From assembly GCA_022796315.1 (NCBI GenBank), contig JAAWIL010000039.1, positions 1 through 12,859 on the forward strand: a DNA stretch of 12,859 nt, given 5' to 3'. The translations under genes and the position numbers were made by a program. This document shows, piece after piece, positions 6,026 through 12,781 of the stretch. The notes under the pieces were generated by a model that had not been told where the DNA came from, did not search any database, and was given only the letters and a program-made list of their open reading frames with translations. Numbering within the stretch: the stretch's first letter is position 1; every line of letters starts with the position of its first letter. The stretch is from Oscillibacter sp. (GTDB lineage: Bacteria > Bacillota > Clostridia > Oscillospirales > Oscillospiraceae).

Positions 6026-8395
6026 TTGGCTATTGAAAAATACAGAGTCCACGAGGTGGCGAAGGACTTCGGCCTGCCCACCAAGACGATCACCGAGATC
6101 TTGACGAAATACGCCACGGCCCCCAAGAACCACATGCAGGTTCTCACCGAGCGCGAGCTGTCCGTCATCTTCGACTATCTGACCCAGCACAACCAGGTCT
6201 CCGGGATTGAGGTGATCTTCGCGGATACCTACAAGGAGGCGCCCAAGGAAGAGGCCGCCCCCGCCGCGCCGGTGCCCCCCAAGGCGGAGCCTCCGGCGGC
6301 CCGGAACGCAGGCGGAGCGGCGCCCGCGCAGAAGTCCGCTCAGGCGCCTCAGGCGCCCAAGGGCGGCGAGGCCCCCAAGCAGCAGCCCGCGGTGCAGCAG
6401 CCCGTCAGCCGGGTGCCCCAGAAGAAGATCGTGGACACCCGCAAGGGGGGAACGGTGAACCTCTCCAAGTACGACGAGCGTCTGGAGACCCTGGGGGGCC
6501 AGCAGGGCGAGCGGATGCAGCAGCGGGGCGGCAAGGAGAAGTTCCGCAGCAGCCAGCGCCGGGGCGGCCCCGCCTTCTCCAACAAGCGCCGCCAGGACGA
6601 GGCGGAGAAAATGCGCCGCCTCCAGCTGGAGATTGCCAAAAAGTCCCCCCTCAAGGTCCAGATCCCCGACGAGATCAGCGTGGGCGAGCTGGCCAGCCGC
6701 ATGAAGAAGACCGGCGCGGAGGTGGTCAAGTGCCTGATGAAAAACGGCATCATGGCCTCCCTCAGCCAGCTGATCGACTTTGACACCGCCTCCTTCGTGG
6801 CGGAGGAGATGGGCTGCCGGGTGGAAAAAGAGGTGGTCGTCACCATTGAGGAGAAGCTCATCGACGTCACCGAGGACCGGCCCGAGGATCTGGTGCCCCG
6901 GGCTCCCGTGGTGGTGGTCATGGGCCACGTGGACCACGGCAAGACCTCCCTGCTGGACACCATCCGCAACGCCTCCGTGGCCTCCGGCGAGGCCGGCGGC
7001 ATCACCCAGCACATCGGCGCCTACCAGGCCCAGGTCAACGGCAAGCCCGTGACCTTCCTGGACACGCCGGGCCATGAGGCCTTTACCTCCATGCGTGCCC
7101 GCGGCGCCATGATTACGGACATCGCCATCCTGATGGTGGCGGCGGACGACGGCATCATGCCCCAGACCATTGAGTCCATCAACCACGCCAAGGCGGCCAA
7201 CATCCCCATCATCGTGGCCGTGAACAAGATCGACAAGGAGAACGCCAACCCGGACCGGGTCCTCCAGCAGCTGACGGAGCACGGTCTGGTGCCCGAGGAT
7301 TGGGGCGGCGAGACCATCTGCTGCAAGATCTCCGCCAAGAAGAACATCGGCATTGACAATCTCCTGGAGAACCTGGTGCTCCTGGCGGAGATCCAGGAGC
7401 TGAAGGCCAACCCCAACCGGGCCGGCCAGGGCACCGTCATCGAGGCCCGCCTGGACAAGGGCCGGGGCCCCGTGGCGACCCTCCTGATCCAGAACGGCAC
7501 CCTGAAGCAGGGCGACGTGATCATCGCCGGCACCGCCGTGGGCCGCGTGCGCACCATGCTGGACTTCAAGGGCGGCCGCGTCACCGAGGCCGGGCCCTCC
7601 GTGCCCGTGGAGATCGCGGGCCTCTCCGAGGCCCCCGAGGCCGGCAGTCCCTTCTTCGCCGTGGCCGATGAGCGCATGGCCCGGGAGCTGGTGGAGCAGC
7701 GCAAGGCGGAGGCCCGGGCCAAGGCCGCCGCGCCGGTGCAGAAGGTCAGCCTGGAGAACCTCTTCGACCAGATCCAGGCCGGGGAGCGCAAGGAGCTGGC
7801 CCTGATCGTCAAGGCGGACGTCCAGGGCAGCGTGGAGGCCGTGAAGACCTCTCTGGAAAAGCTCAGCAACGACGAGGTCAACGTCCGGGTGATCCATGGC
7901 GGCGTGGGCGCCGTCAACGAGTCCGACGTGATGCTGGCCGCTTCCTCCAACGCCATCATCGTGGGCTTCAACATCCGTCCCGACGCCGCCGCCCGTGACG
8001 GCGCGGCCCGGCAGAACGTGGATATGCGGATGTACCGGGTGATTTACGACTGCATCGACGAGATCGAGGCGGCCATGAAGGGCATGCTGGCCCCCAAGTA
8101 CCGGGAGGTGGTCCTGGGCCACGCGGAGGTCCGCCAGACCTACAAGGTCTCCGGCGTGGGCACCGTGGCGGGCTGCTACGTCCAGGACGGCAAGATCGTC
8201 CGGGCCTGCTCCGTGCGGGTGGTCCGGGACGGCATCGTAATCCACGAGGGGAGCCTCGCCTCCCTGAAGCGCTTCAAGGACGACGCCAAGGAGGTCGCCG
8301 AGAACTACGAGTGCGGCATGACCGTTGAAAAGTTCAATGATATCAAGGAAGGCGACATCATTGAAGGATATACCATGGAGGAGATTCCCCGTTAA
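6026..8395 (+). CDS. infB: Translation initiation factor IF-2
   Basis: A 789-residue IF-2, the GTPase that positions initiator fMet-tRNA on the 30S subunit and promotes subunit joining. It has an N-terminal IF2_N module (1-50), an Ala/Pro/Gln-rich linker (about 75-200), and a second IF2_N-like module (about 215-275). The G domain shows G1 GHVDHGKTS (300-308), G2 GGITQHIG (324-331), G3 DTPGH (346-350) with the GTPase histidine H350, G4 NKID (400-403) and G5 SAK (436-438). Domains II, III and IV follow to the end. The TTG start is supported by CGAGGTG about 7-8 nt upstream and by the usual 'MAIEKYRVHEVAKDFG' beginning. No internal start for a short isoform was resolved. Followed by a strong hairpin at 8407-8433. 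Confidence 0.98.
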   Translation: MAIEKYRVHEVAKDFGLPTKTITEILTKYATAPKNHMQVLTERELSVIFDYLTQHNQVSGIEVIFADTYKEAPKEEAAPAAPVPPKAEPPAARNAGGAAPAQKSAQAPQAPKGGEAPKQQPAVQQPVSRVPQKKIVDTRKGGTVNLSKYDERLETLGGQQGERMQQRGGKEKFRSSQRRGGPAFSNKRRQDEAEKMRRLQLEIAKKSPLKVQIPDEISVGELASRMKKTGAEVVKCLMKNGIMASLSQLIDFDTASFVAEEMGCRVEKEVVVTIEEKLIDVTEDRPEDLVPRAPVVVVMGHVDHGKTSLLDTIRNASVASGEAGGITQHIGAYQAQVNGKPVTFLDTPGHEAFTSMRARGAMITDIAILMVAADDGIMPQTIESINHAKAANIPIIVAVNKIDKENANPDRVLQQLTEHGLVPEDWGGETICCKISAKKNIGIDNLLENLVLLAEIQELKANPNRAGQGTVIEARLDKGRGPVATLLIQNGTLKQGDVIIAGTAVGRVRTMLDFKGGRVTEAGPSVPVEIAGLSEAPEAGSPFFAVADERMARELVEQRKAEARAKAAAPVQKVSLENLFDQIQAGERKELALIVKADVQGSVEAVKTSLEKLSNDEVNVRVIHGGVGAVNESDVMLAASSNAIIVGFNIRPDAAARDGAARQNVDMRMYRVIYDCIDEIEAAMKGMLAPKYREVVLGHAEVRQTYKVSGVGTVAGCYVQDGKIVRACSVRVVRDGIVIHEGSLASLKRFKDDAKEVAENYECGMTVEKFNDIKEGDIIEGYTMEEIPR

Positions 8396-8406
8396 CGCGC
8401 ACAATA

Positions 8407-8438
8407 GAGGGCGGCGGCTGTGCCGCCGCCCTCTTCTT
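8407..8438 (+). terminator. Rho-independent terminator-like hairpin after infB
   Basis: A perfect 12-bp GC-rich stem, GAGGGCGGCGGC with GCCGCCGCCCTC (8407-8418 and 8422-8433) and a TGT loop, starts 12 nt after the infB stop and is followed by TTCTTT. The interrupted T-run suggests partial termination. If active, it lowers expression of the inserted gene and of rbfA-nrnA-truB-ribF relative to infB. Confidence 0.65.
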
Positions 8439-8462
8439 TGATCAGGAAAGGTGGTCTGCCCA

Positions 8463-8852
8463 TTGAAACCTATTCAAACCCTGGAGGAACTCCGGCACAA
8501 CATGGATACTCTTGACCAATATCTGGACAACAAAACAGAACGTACATACTCTTTTGCACTTGAGCTTGTGAAGAAGGGGGTCTGTTTTGTCGTATGCAAA
8601 GGAAACGGCAAGACCAAATTCTACCCCAGCCGCTTTATCGGGTATGCAGATAATACAATGAGCAAACACTTAATCAACGACTCAAAGGATGGAAAAGTGA
8701 CGAATCCGGCCATATCAAAGCTGCTGGACGGAAAGCCGGTTTACGACCCGGAGCTTGAGTCAGCTTATCAGGCCTATTGTGAAAGCCTGGGCTTTACGGC
8801 AAACGACAAAGGCACCTTTGGTGTCATGAGGAAATACTGGAAATTTTACTGA
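8463..8852 (+). CDS. Small AT-richer inserted gene; possible stand-alone SRF-x-GY module
   Basis: A 129-residue soluble protein that interrupts the usual infB-rbfA junction. Its GC content and codon use are visibly lower than those of both neighbours, which suggests horizontal acquisition. The central 'FYPSRFIGYADN..SKHL...KDGKVTNPAISKLL' pattern (53-88) and the C-terminal 'YCESLGF...RKYW' (105-126) remind me of the N-terminal, non-catalytic part of some HNH/restriction-type endonucleases. This is from memory and not proven. No HNH, PD-(D/E)XK or other catalytic motif is visible, so it would be a recognition-type domain alone. TTG 8463 is chosen because AAAGGTGG (8447-8454) lies 8 nt upstream; GTG 8451 overlaps that site. 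No convincing promoter of its own was found; rbfA starts 30 bp later. Confidence 0.75.
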   Translation: MKPIQTLEELRHNMDTLDQYLDNKTERTYSFALELVKKGVCFVVCKGNGKTKFYPSRFIGYADNTMSKHLINDSKDGKVTNPAISKLLDGKPVYDPELESAYQAYCESLGFTANDKGTFGVMRKYWKFY

Positions 8853-8882
8853 AATGATTGAAGATATCAAGGAGGCCTGTCC

Positions 8883-9260
8883 ATGGCATCTAACCGAATT
8901 GGCCGGATCAACGAAGAGATCCAGCGGGAACTGGCGGATCAGCTCCGCCGTCTGAAAGACCCCCGGGTGTCCCAGGTGGGCATGGTCTCCATCACCCGGG
9001 TGGACACCACCGGCGACCTGCGCTATGCCCGGATCTATATCAGCGTCTTGGACAAGTCCCAGGAGAAGGAGGTCCTCAAGGGCCTGAAGTCCGCCGGGGG
9101 CTTCCTGCGGCGGGAGCTGGGCCGGGCCCTCCAGCTGCGCTACACCCCGGAGCTCCAGTTTATTGCCGACGACTCCATCCAGCACGGGGCCCACATCCTG
9201 GAGATGCTGCGGCAGGTGGAGCGGGACGGCGCCGCCAGGGGCGGAGAAACGGAGGACTGA
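8883..9260 (+). CDS. rbfA: 30S ribosome-binding factor RbfA
   Basis: A 125-residue KH-fold protein of normal RbfA length, needed for late 16S rRNA 5'-end processing and 30S maturation, with a cold-shock role in other bacteria. The N-terminus 'RIGRINEEIQRELADQLRRLKDPRV' (5-29), the central 'TRVDTTGDLRYARIYISVL' strand pair and 'LRRELGRALQLRYTPELQFIADDSIQHG' (in three consecutive blocks) are characteristic. The ATG has AAGGAGG 7-8 nt upstream. Separated from nrnA by 3 bp. It is the first core operon gene after the inserted gene and the infB terminator-like hairpin, so its transcription depends on readthrough or on an unseen promoter. Confidence 0.97.
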   Translation: MASNRIGRINEEIQRELADQLRRLKDPRVSQVGMVSITRVDTTGDLRYARIYISVLDKSQEKEVLKGLKSAGGFLRRELGRALQLRYTPELQFIADDSIQHGAHILEMLRQVERDGAARGGETED

Positions 9261-9263
9261 GGG

Positions 9264-10223
9264 ATGACAACCGTATCGCAAGCCGCAGATCTCCTGCGGA
9301 CCTTTGACCGGGTGCTGATTCTCACCCATGTGCGGCCCGACGGGGACACCGTGGGCTGTGCCGCCGCCCTGTGCGCCGGACTCCGCCGCTTGGGCAAGAC
9401 CGCCTTTCTCCTGCCCAACCTGGATCTGACGGAGAGCGGCGCCCCCTACTTCCTGCCCTACGCCGCCCCGGCGGACTTCTCCCCGGAGCGGGTGGTGTCT
9501 GTGGACATCGCGGCGGCGGGCCTGTTCCCGGAGAACGCCAGGCCCTACCTGAGCCGGGTGGACCTGGCCATAGACCACCACCCGTCCTTTGAGAAGTTCG
9601 GCAAGGCCAACCTGCTCCGGACGGAGGCCGCCGCCTGCGGGGAAATCCTGTACGACGTGCTGGCGGCCCTGGGTCCCATTACGCCGGAGATCGCCCTGCC
9701 GCTGTATGTGGCCGTGTCCACGGACACCGGCTGCTTCGTCTACGCCAACACCACCCCCCGCACCCACGCCGTGGCGGCGGCGCTGATGAACACCGGCATT
9801 GACTACCAGACCGTCAACAAGGTCTTCTTCCGCACCAAGAGCCGCAAGCGGATGCAGCTGGAGGGCGCCATGATGAACGACTGCCTCTTCTACGACCGGG
9901 ACCGGGTGGCGGTGCTGTCGGTGCCCCTGTCCCTGATGGCCCGCTTCCAGGCTACGGAGAACGACGCCGAGGATCTCTCGGCCCTGGGCCCCCAGATCGA
10001 GGGGGTGGACTGCGCCGTGACCATGCGGGAGCTGCGGCCGGATGTGTGGAAGCTGTCCCTGCGGACAGGCCCCCGGGTCAGCGCCACGGAGGTCTGCCGG
10101 AGGTTTGGCGGGGGCGGCCACACCGCCGCAGCGGGCTGCACCATCCAGGCCCCCTGGGAGGAGGCCAAGTGGCAGATTCTGGACGCCATCGCCTCCGTCG
10201 CGCCGGACTTTCAGTCCGCGTAA
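9264..10223 (+). CDS. nrnA: DHH/DHHA1 phosphoesterase, NrnA-type nanoRNase/pAp phosphatase
   Basis: A 319-residue DHH-DHHA1 protein of the NrnA family, which degrades 2-5 nt RNAs and often dephosphorylates 3'-phosphoadenosine 5'-phosphate, using Mn2+ in the cytosol. Metal ligands are visible in 'THVRPDGD' (21-28: H22, D26, D28), 'VSVD' (78-81: D81), the DHH triad D104-H105-H106, and 'VSTDTG' (151-156: D154). The DHHA1 substrate-binding motif GGGGHTAAAG spans 282-291. Length and order match B. subtilis NrnA. The ATG follows the rbfA stop after 3 bp (GGA-rich site in the rbfA end), the conserved rbfA-nrnA-truB arrangement. Whether RNA oligomers or pAp is the main substrate cannot be told from sequence. 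Confidence 0.93.
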   Translation: MTTVSQAADLLRTFDRVLILTHVRPDGDTVGCAAALCAGLRRLGKTAFLLPNLDLTESGAPYFLPYAAPADFSPERVVSVDIAAAGLFPENARPYLSRVDLAIDHHPSFEKFGKANLLRTEAAACGEILYDVLAALGPITPEIALPLYVAVSTDTGCFVYANTTPRTHAVAAALMNTGIDYQTVNKVFFRTKSRKRMQLEGAMMNDCLFYDRDRVAVLSVPLSLMARFQATENDAEDLSALGPQIEGVDCAVTMRELRPDVWKLSLRTGPRVSATEVCRRFGGGGHTAAAGCTIQAPWEEAKWQILDAIASVAPDFQSA

Positions 10224-10232
10224 TCCCCGCCG

Positions 10233-10310
10233 CGGGGGCGGTCTCCGTCCCCGCCCGGGAAATCATCTATCAATCATCTATCAAAGTCGCATCCTGTGAT
10301 GCGTTGAGGA
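10233..10310 (+). promoter_or_regulatory. Structured nrnA-truB intergenic leader
   Basis: A 9-bp hairpin (10233-10241 with 10245-10253, TCT loop, one G-U pair) lies just after the nrnA stop but lacks a T-run. A second hairpin CGCATC/GATGCG (10288-10293 with 10298-10303) sits 2 nt before the truB ribosome binding site GAGGA (10306-10310). Between them is an AT-richer tandem repeat. The layout could modulate truB translation or transcript stability; no promoter consensus is convincing. Confidence 0.4.
10261..10282 (+). repeat. Perfect 11-bp tandem duplication upstream of truB
   Basis: AATCATCTATC occurs twice back to back (10261-10271 and 10272-10282). It lies in the only AT-rich stretch between nrnA and truB. 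It may be a replication-slippage duplication or a protein-binding direct repeat. Confidence 0.85.
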
Positions 10311-10314
10311 ATCT

Positions 10315-11181
10315 ATGCCAAGTGGAATTCTAATCATTGACAAGCCCGCCGGGTGGACCAGCATGGACGTGTGCGCCAAAATCCGGGGGGTCCTTCACGA
10401 AAAGCGGGTGGGCCATGGGGGAACCCTGGACCCTATGGCCACCGGGGTCCTGCCGGTATTCGTGGGCCGGGCCACCAAGGCGGTGGAGTTCGCGGAGAAG
10501 GGACGGAAGGAGTACGTGGCCGGACTGCGGCTAGGGGTGGTCACCAATACCCAGGATACCTCCGGAGAGGTCCTGGAGCAGCGGCCCGTCCGGGTCCGCC
10601 GGGAGGACCTGGAGTCGGCCCTGGCCTCATTCCGCGGGGACCTCCGGCAGATCCCGCCCATGTACTCCGCCGTGAAGGTCGGAGGGAAGAAGCTCTATGA
10701 GCTGGCCAGGAAGGGCCAGGAGGTGGAGCGGAAGCCCCGGCCTGTCACCATCTACGAGCTGGAGCTTTTGGATCAGGCGGAGGACGGGGAGTACCGCTTC
10801 CGCTGCCTGTGCTCCAAGGGCACCTACATCCGGACGCTGTGCCACGACATCGGCCAAACCCTGGGCTGCGGAGGCGCTATGAGCAGTCTCCGGCGAACCA
10901 TGGCCGCAGGCTTTACCCTGTCGGAGGCCGTCACCCTGGAGGACGTCCAGTCCCAGGGCGAGGCCCTGCTTCTGCCCACAGACAGTCTGTTTCAGCAGCA
11001 TCCCATCCTGCTGCTGAAATCGGCGGGCGCGGAGGCGCGGGTCTGTAACGGCGGTCCCCTTACGGACCCGTCCCTCCCTGACGGCACATACCGGGTCTAC
11101 AGCCGCGACAAAACATTTCTCTGCCTTTCACAGGCACAAAATGGTGTTTTAACATCGATCAAGAACTTTTTTGGAGCGTAA
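10315..11181 (+). CDS. truB: tRNA pseudouridine-55 synthase TruB
   Basis: A 288-residue TruB, which isomerises U55 in the T-loop of elongator tRNAs. The N-terminus 'GILIIDKPAGWTSMDVC' (4-20), the catalytic motif GGTLDPMATGVLP (35-47) with nucleophile D39, 'YVAGLRLG' (68-75), 'QIPPMYSAVKVGGKKLYELAR' (113-133, two adjoining blocks) and 'CSKGTYIRTLCHDIG' (167-181) are all intact. The C-terminal region (about 210-288) is the PUA-like part, with weak similarity by eye. ATG 10315 has GAGGA 4-5 nt upstream. Separated from ribF by only 4 bp, a conserved pairing in Firmicutes. Confidence 0.97.
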   Translation: MPSGILIIDKPAGWTSMDVCAKIRGVLHEKRVGHGGTLDPMATGVLPVFVGRATKAVEFAEKGRKEYVAGLRLGVVTNTQDTSGEVLEQRPVRVRREDLESALASFRGDLRQIPPMYSAVKVGGKKLYELARKGQEVERKPRPVTIYELELLDQAEDGEYRFRCLCSKGTYIRTLCHDIGQTLGCGGAMSSLRRTMAAGFTLSEAVTLEDVQSQGEALLLPTDSLFQQHPILLLKSAGAEARVCNGGPLTDPSLPDGTYRVYSRDKTFLCLSQAQNGVLTSIKNFFGA

Positions 11182-11185
11182 TAAT

Positions 11186-12085
11186 ATGTCTGGAAGCGTC
11201 ATCGCACTCGGATTCTTTGACGGCGTCCACCTGGGCCACGCCGCCCTGCTGCGCAGGACGGTGGAAGAGGCCGCCCGCCGGGACGCCGTCCCCGCCGTCT
11301 TCACCTTTGACCGCCCCCCCAAGGAGGTGGTCACCGGCGTCCCCTGTCCCCTCATCAACGCTCCCCAGGACCGGGCGGACCTGATGCGGCGGCTGTACGG
11401 CATCCAGGAGGTGGTGATGGCCCCCTTTGACCAGGAGATGATGACCACCTCCTGGGAGGACTACATCACCAAGATCCTGGTGGCGCGGCACCACGCCGTC
11501 CACCTGGTGGCGGGCCACGACCACCGCTTCGGCCACAAGAACCAGGGCACGCCGGAGCTCCTCCGGCAAAAGTGCGCCGGGCTGGGCCTGGGGTGCGACA
11601 TCATCCCGGCGGTGGAGGTGGCCGGCATCACCGTCAGCTCCACCTACATCCGGCGTCTGGTGGAGCTGGGCCAGATCGAGCGGGCCAACCGCTTCCTGGG
11701 CCACCCCCATGTGCTGACCCAAACCGTCCGCCACGGCCGGCGGATCGGCCACACCATCGGCATCCCCACCGTGAACCTGACGGCGCCCCCCCATGTGCTG
11801 GTGCCCAGCTACGGCGTCTACGCCACCCGGGTCTTCCTCCCGGACGGCCAATGGTTCGGCGGCGTCACCAACGTGGGCATCCGCCCCACGGTGAACAACG
11901 GCAGCGACGTGACCGTGGAGTCCTGGCTGCTGGACTTTGACGGGGATCTCTACGGCCAGACGGTGCGGGTGGAGTTCCTGCGGCACCTGCGGGACGAGGT
12001 GCGCTTTGACTCCCTGGACGCCCTGCGGACCCAGATTATGCACGACGCGGAGGAGACCCGCCGCATCCTGGCGGAGGAGCCCTGA
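11186..12085 (+). CDS. ribF: Bifunctional riboflavin kinase / FMN adenylyltransferase RibF
   Basis: A 299-residue RibF, which converts riboflavin to FMN and then FAD. The N-terminal nucleotidyltransferase half has the GFFDGVHLGH motif (9-18), 'VFTFDRPP' (38-45), 'VAGHDHRFGHKNQGT' (108-122) in place of the common G-x-DFRFG, and 'VSSTYIRRL' (150-158). The C-terminal riboflavin kinase half has 'GRRIGHTIGIPTVNL' (184-198) with the P-T-x-N metal/substrate motif, 'YGVYAT' (209-214), 'GGVTNVGIRPT' (225-235) and the catalytic glutamate in 'TVESWLLDFDGDLYG' (243-257). The frame is open from a TTG at 11171 inside truB, but ATG 11186 is chosen: GGAG lies upstream and it follows the truB stop. Last gene of the operon, with a hairpin downstream. 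Confidence 0.96.
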   Translation: MSGSVIALGFFDGVHLGHAALLRRTVEEAARRDAVPAVFTFDRPPKEVVTGVPCPLINAPQDRADLMRRLYGIQEVVMAPFDQEMMTTSWEDYITKILVARHHAVHLVAGHDHRFGHKNQGTPELLRQKCAGLGLGCDIIPAVEVAGITVSSTYIRRLVELGQIERANRFLGHPHVLTQTVRHGRRIGHTIGIPTVNLTAPPHVLVPSYGVYATRVFLPDGQWFGGVTNVGIRPTVNNGSDVTVESWLLDFDGDLYGQTVRVEFLRHLRDEVRFDSLDALRTQIMHDAEETRRILAEEP

Positions 12086-12102
12086 CCCACCCCCTGACGA
12101 AC

Positions 12103-12145
12103 AGAGGAGGGACATGACAAGATGTCATGTCCCTCCTCTTCTTCT
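12103..12145 (+). terminator. Terminator hairpin after ribF, between convergent genes
   Basis: A perfect 17-bp stem (12103-12119 with 12123-12139, AGA loop) lies 17 nt after the ribF stop and 13 nt before the end of the convergent minus-strand gene. On the plus strand it is followed by TCTTCT, a weak T-run; on the minus strand no T-run follows. It is likely the operon terminator and may serve both directions. Confidence 0.75.
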
Positions 12146-12152
12146 ACCCCCG

Positions 12153-12425
12153 TCAGATCAGCGCCGTAATCAGCCAGACCAGGCCCATGGCGGCGGCGCC
12201 CATGACGCTGTAGACCCACGGGCTCAGGTTCCTCCAGGCCCTGGCCAGGCGGCCGCACTCTCCGCCGGCGTAGTTCCGGGCCACCCGGCGGGCCTCCTCC
12301 ACCAGCTCCCGGGCGGTAACGCCCTCCCCGGCGGCGTCGTTGCGGACGATGAAAATTGCCTGCTCGAAAAATCTCCGGTCCGGGGAATCCACCACCACGA
12401 CCCGTCTGGAAATGCCTTTTACCAT
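12153..12425 (-). CDS. Small C-terminally anchored membrane protein, unknown function
   Basis: A 90-residue protein. Residues 6-30 read 'ISRRVVVVDSPDRRFFEQAIF' then 'IVRND', a strand-plus-helix pattern. Residues 36-65 are helical and rich in Arg and Glu, and 69-89 form one hydrophobic segment at the extreme C-terminus, so it would be tail-anchored with the rest in the cytoplasm. I recall similar short clostridial proteins with the SPD-x-RFFEQAIF(I/V)VR pattern but know no function; the likeness is from memory. The frame stays open 47 codons further upstream, but ATG 12425 is chosen because AGGAGG lies 5 nt before it and the upstream part is full of hairpins. Convergent with ribF; no clear promoter seen. 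Confidence 0.75.
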   Translation of the reverse strand: MVKGISRRVVVVDSPDRRFFEQAIFIVRNDAAGEGVTARELVEEARRVARNYAGGECGRLARAWRNLSPWVYSVMGAAAMGLVWLITALI

Positions 12426-12771
12426 AACTGCCTCCTGCTCCCGTTCAAATTCCGTCCCCTCATGGGATGCCTGCGGCGAGGCCCGGCTTCCATGAGGCGG
12501 CGATAGTCCGCGCAGCTGAAAGGAATCGTTGAATTTTTTCAGCTGCGCTGTTTTGCAGTGCCGCAAGCCGCGTTAGCGGTTTTCTGCGCCCGACTCCATC
12601 GGAAACACATGGGCGCTCAGCGCCCCGGCGGACCTTCGGTCCACCGGTTAAAAGGAAGCAGCTGCCTCTTTTTAACTGTGTTGACGATACGTTTCCATTT
12701 TGCCGCGGGAACAGGCTCTCTATACCCTCCTCCGCCATTTTTTCCCGGAGGGGCCGCAGGTTTCCTGCGTA
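12426..12771 (-). other. Gene-free region dense in inverted repeats upstream of the 90-codon gene
   Basis: No supported gene is present. Hairpins visible by eye: CCTCATGG/CCATGAGG (12458-12465, 12490-12497); a perfect 12-bp GCGCAGCTGAAA/TTTCAGCTGCGC (12510-12521, 12537-12548); AAGCCGC/GCGGTTT (12565-12571, 12576-12582, one G-U); GGGCG/CGCCC (12611-12615, 12621-12625); CCGGcGGACC/GGTCCaCCGG (12625-12634, 12638-12647); and a long imperfect one with arms GTTAAAA/TTTTAAC (12647-12653, 12670-12676). On the minus strand they would all lie in the 5' leader of the small gene. No promoter fits well. It may be a structured RNA or an accumulation of repeat elements. Confidence 0.5.
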
Positions 12772-12781
12772 AGAGCCTGTT
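12710..12781. repeat. Inverted repeat AACAGGCTCT/AGAGCCTGTT enclosing two hairpins
   Basis: The 10-bp arms 12710-12719 and 12772-12781 are perfectly complementary. Between them CCCTCC/GGAGGG (12725-12730, 12747-12752) and CGCAGG/CCTGCG (12755-12760, 12764-12769) can form two further stems, giving a three-way-junction-like fold of 72 nt. The outer arms carry the same terminus as the palindrome at 4955-5002, here pointing outward, so this could be the junction between two neighbouring repeat elements. Confidence 0.55.

Noticed and set aside
5980..6036. 18-codon frame starting in the ylxQ stop (TAATG) and overlapping the infB start, as a possible leader peptide
   Set aside because: No recognisable attenuation features; it could arise by chance in a 45-bp gap and overlaps the infB ribosome binding site.
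5141..8404. Minus-strand open frame of 1087 codons opposite infB, ylxQ and rnpM
   Set aside because: Composition is a mirror of the GC-rich sense codons, there is no recognisable domain, and it covers three well-identified genes on the other strand.
8634..8665. Internal promoter for rbfA suggested by GATAAT/TACAAT in the inserted gene
   Set aside because: No acceptable -35 box at either 17-nt spacing; probably just AT-richer coding sequence.
8760..10121. Minus-strand open frame of 453 codons opposite rbfA and nrnA
   Set aside because: Same shadow pattern, with no ribosome binding site or family resemblance.
12426..12566. 47-codon N-terminal extension of the 90-codon minus-strand gene
   Set aside because: It runs through hairpin arms (12458-12548), lacks a ribosome binding site at 12566, and an AGGAGG sits directly before the ATG at 12425.
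12681..12710. Plus-strand promoter suggested by TTGACG at 12681-12686
   Set aside because: No -10-like hexamer at 16-18 nt spacing; the following sequence is GC-rich.
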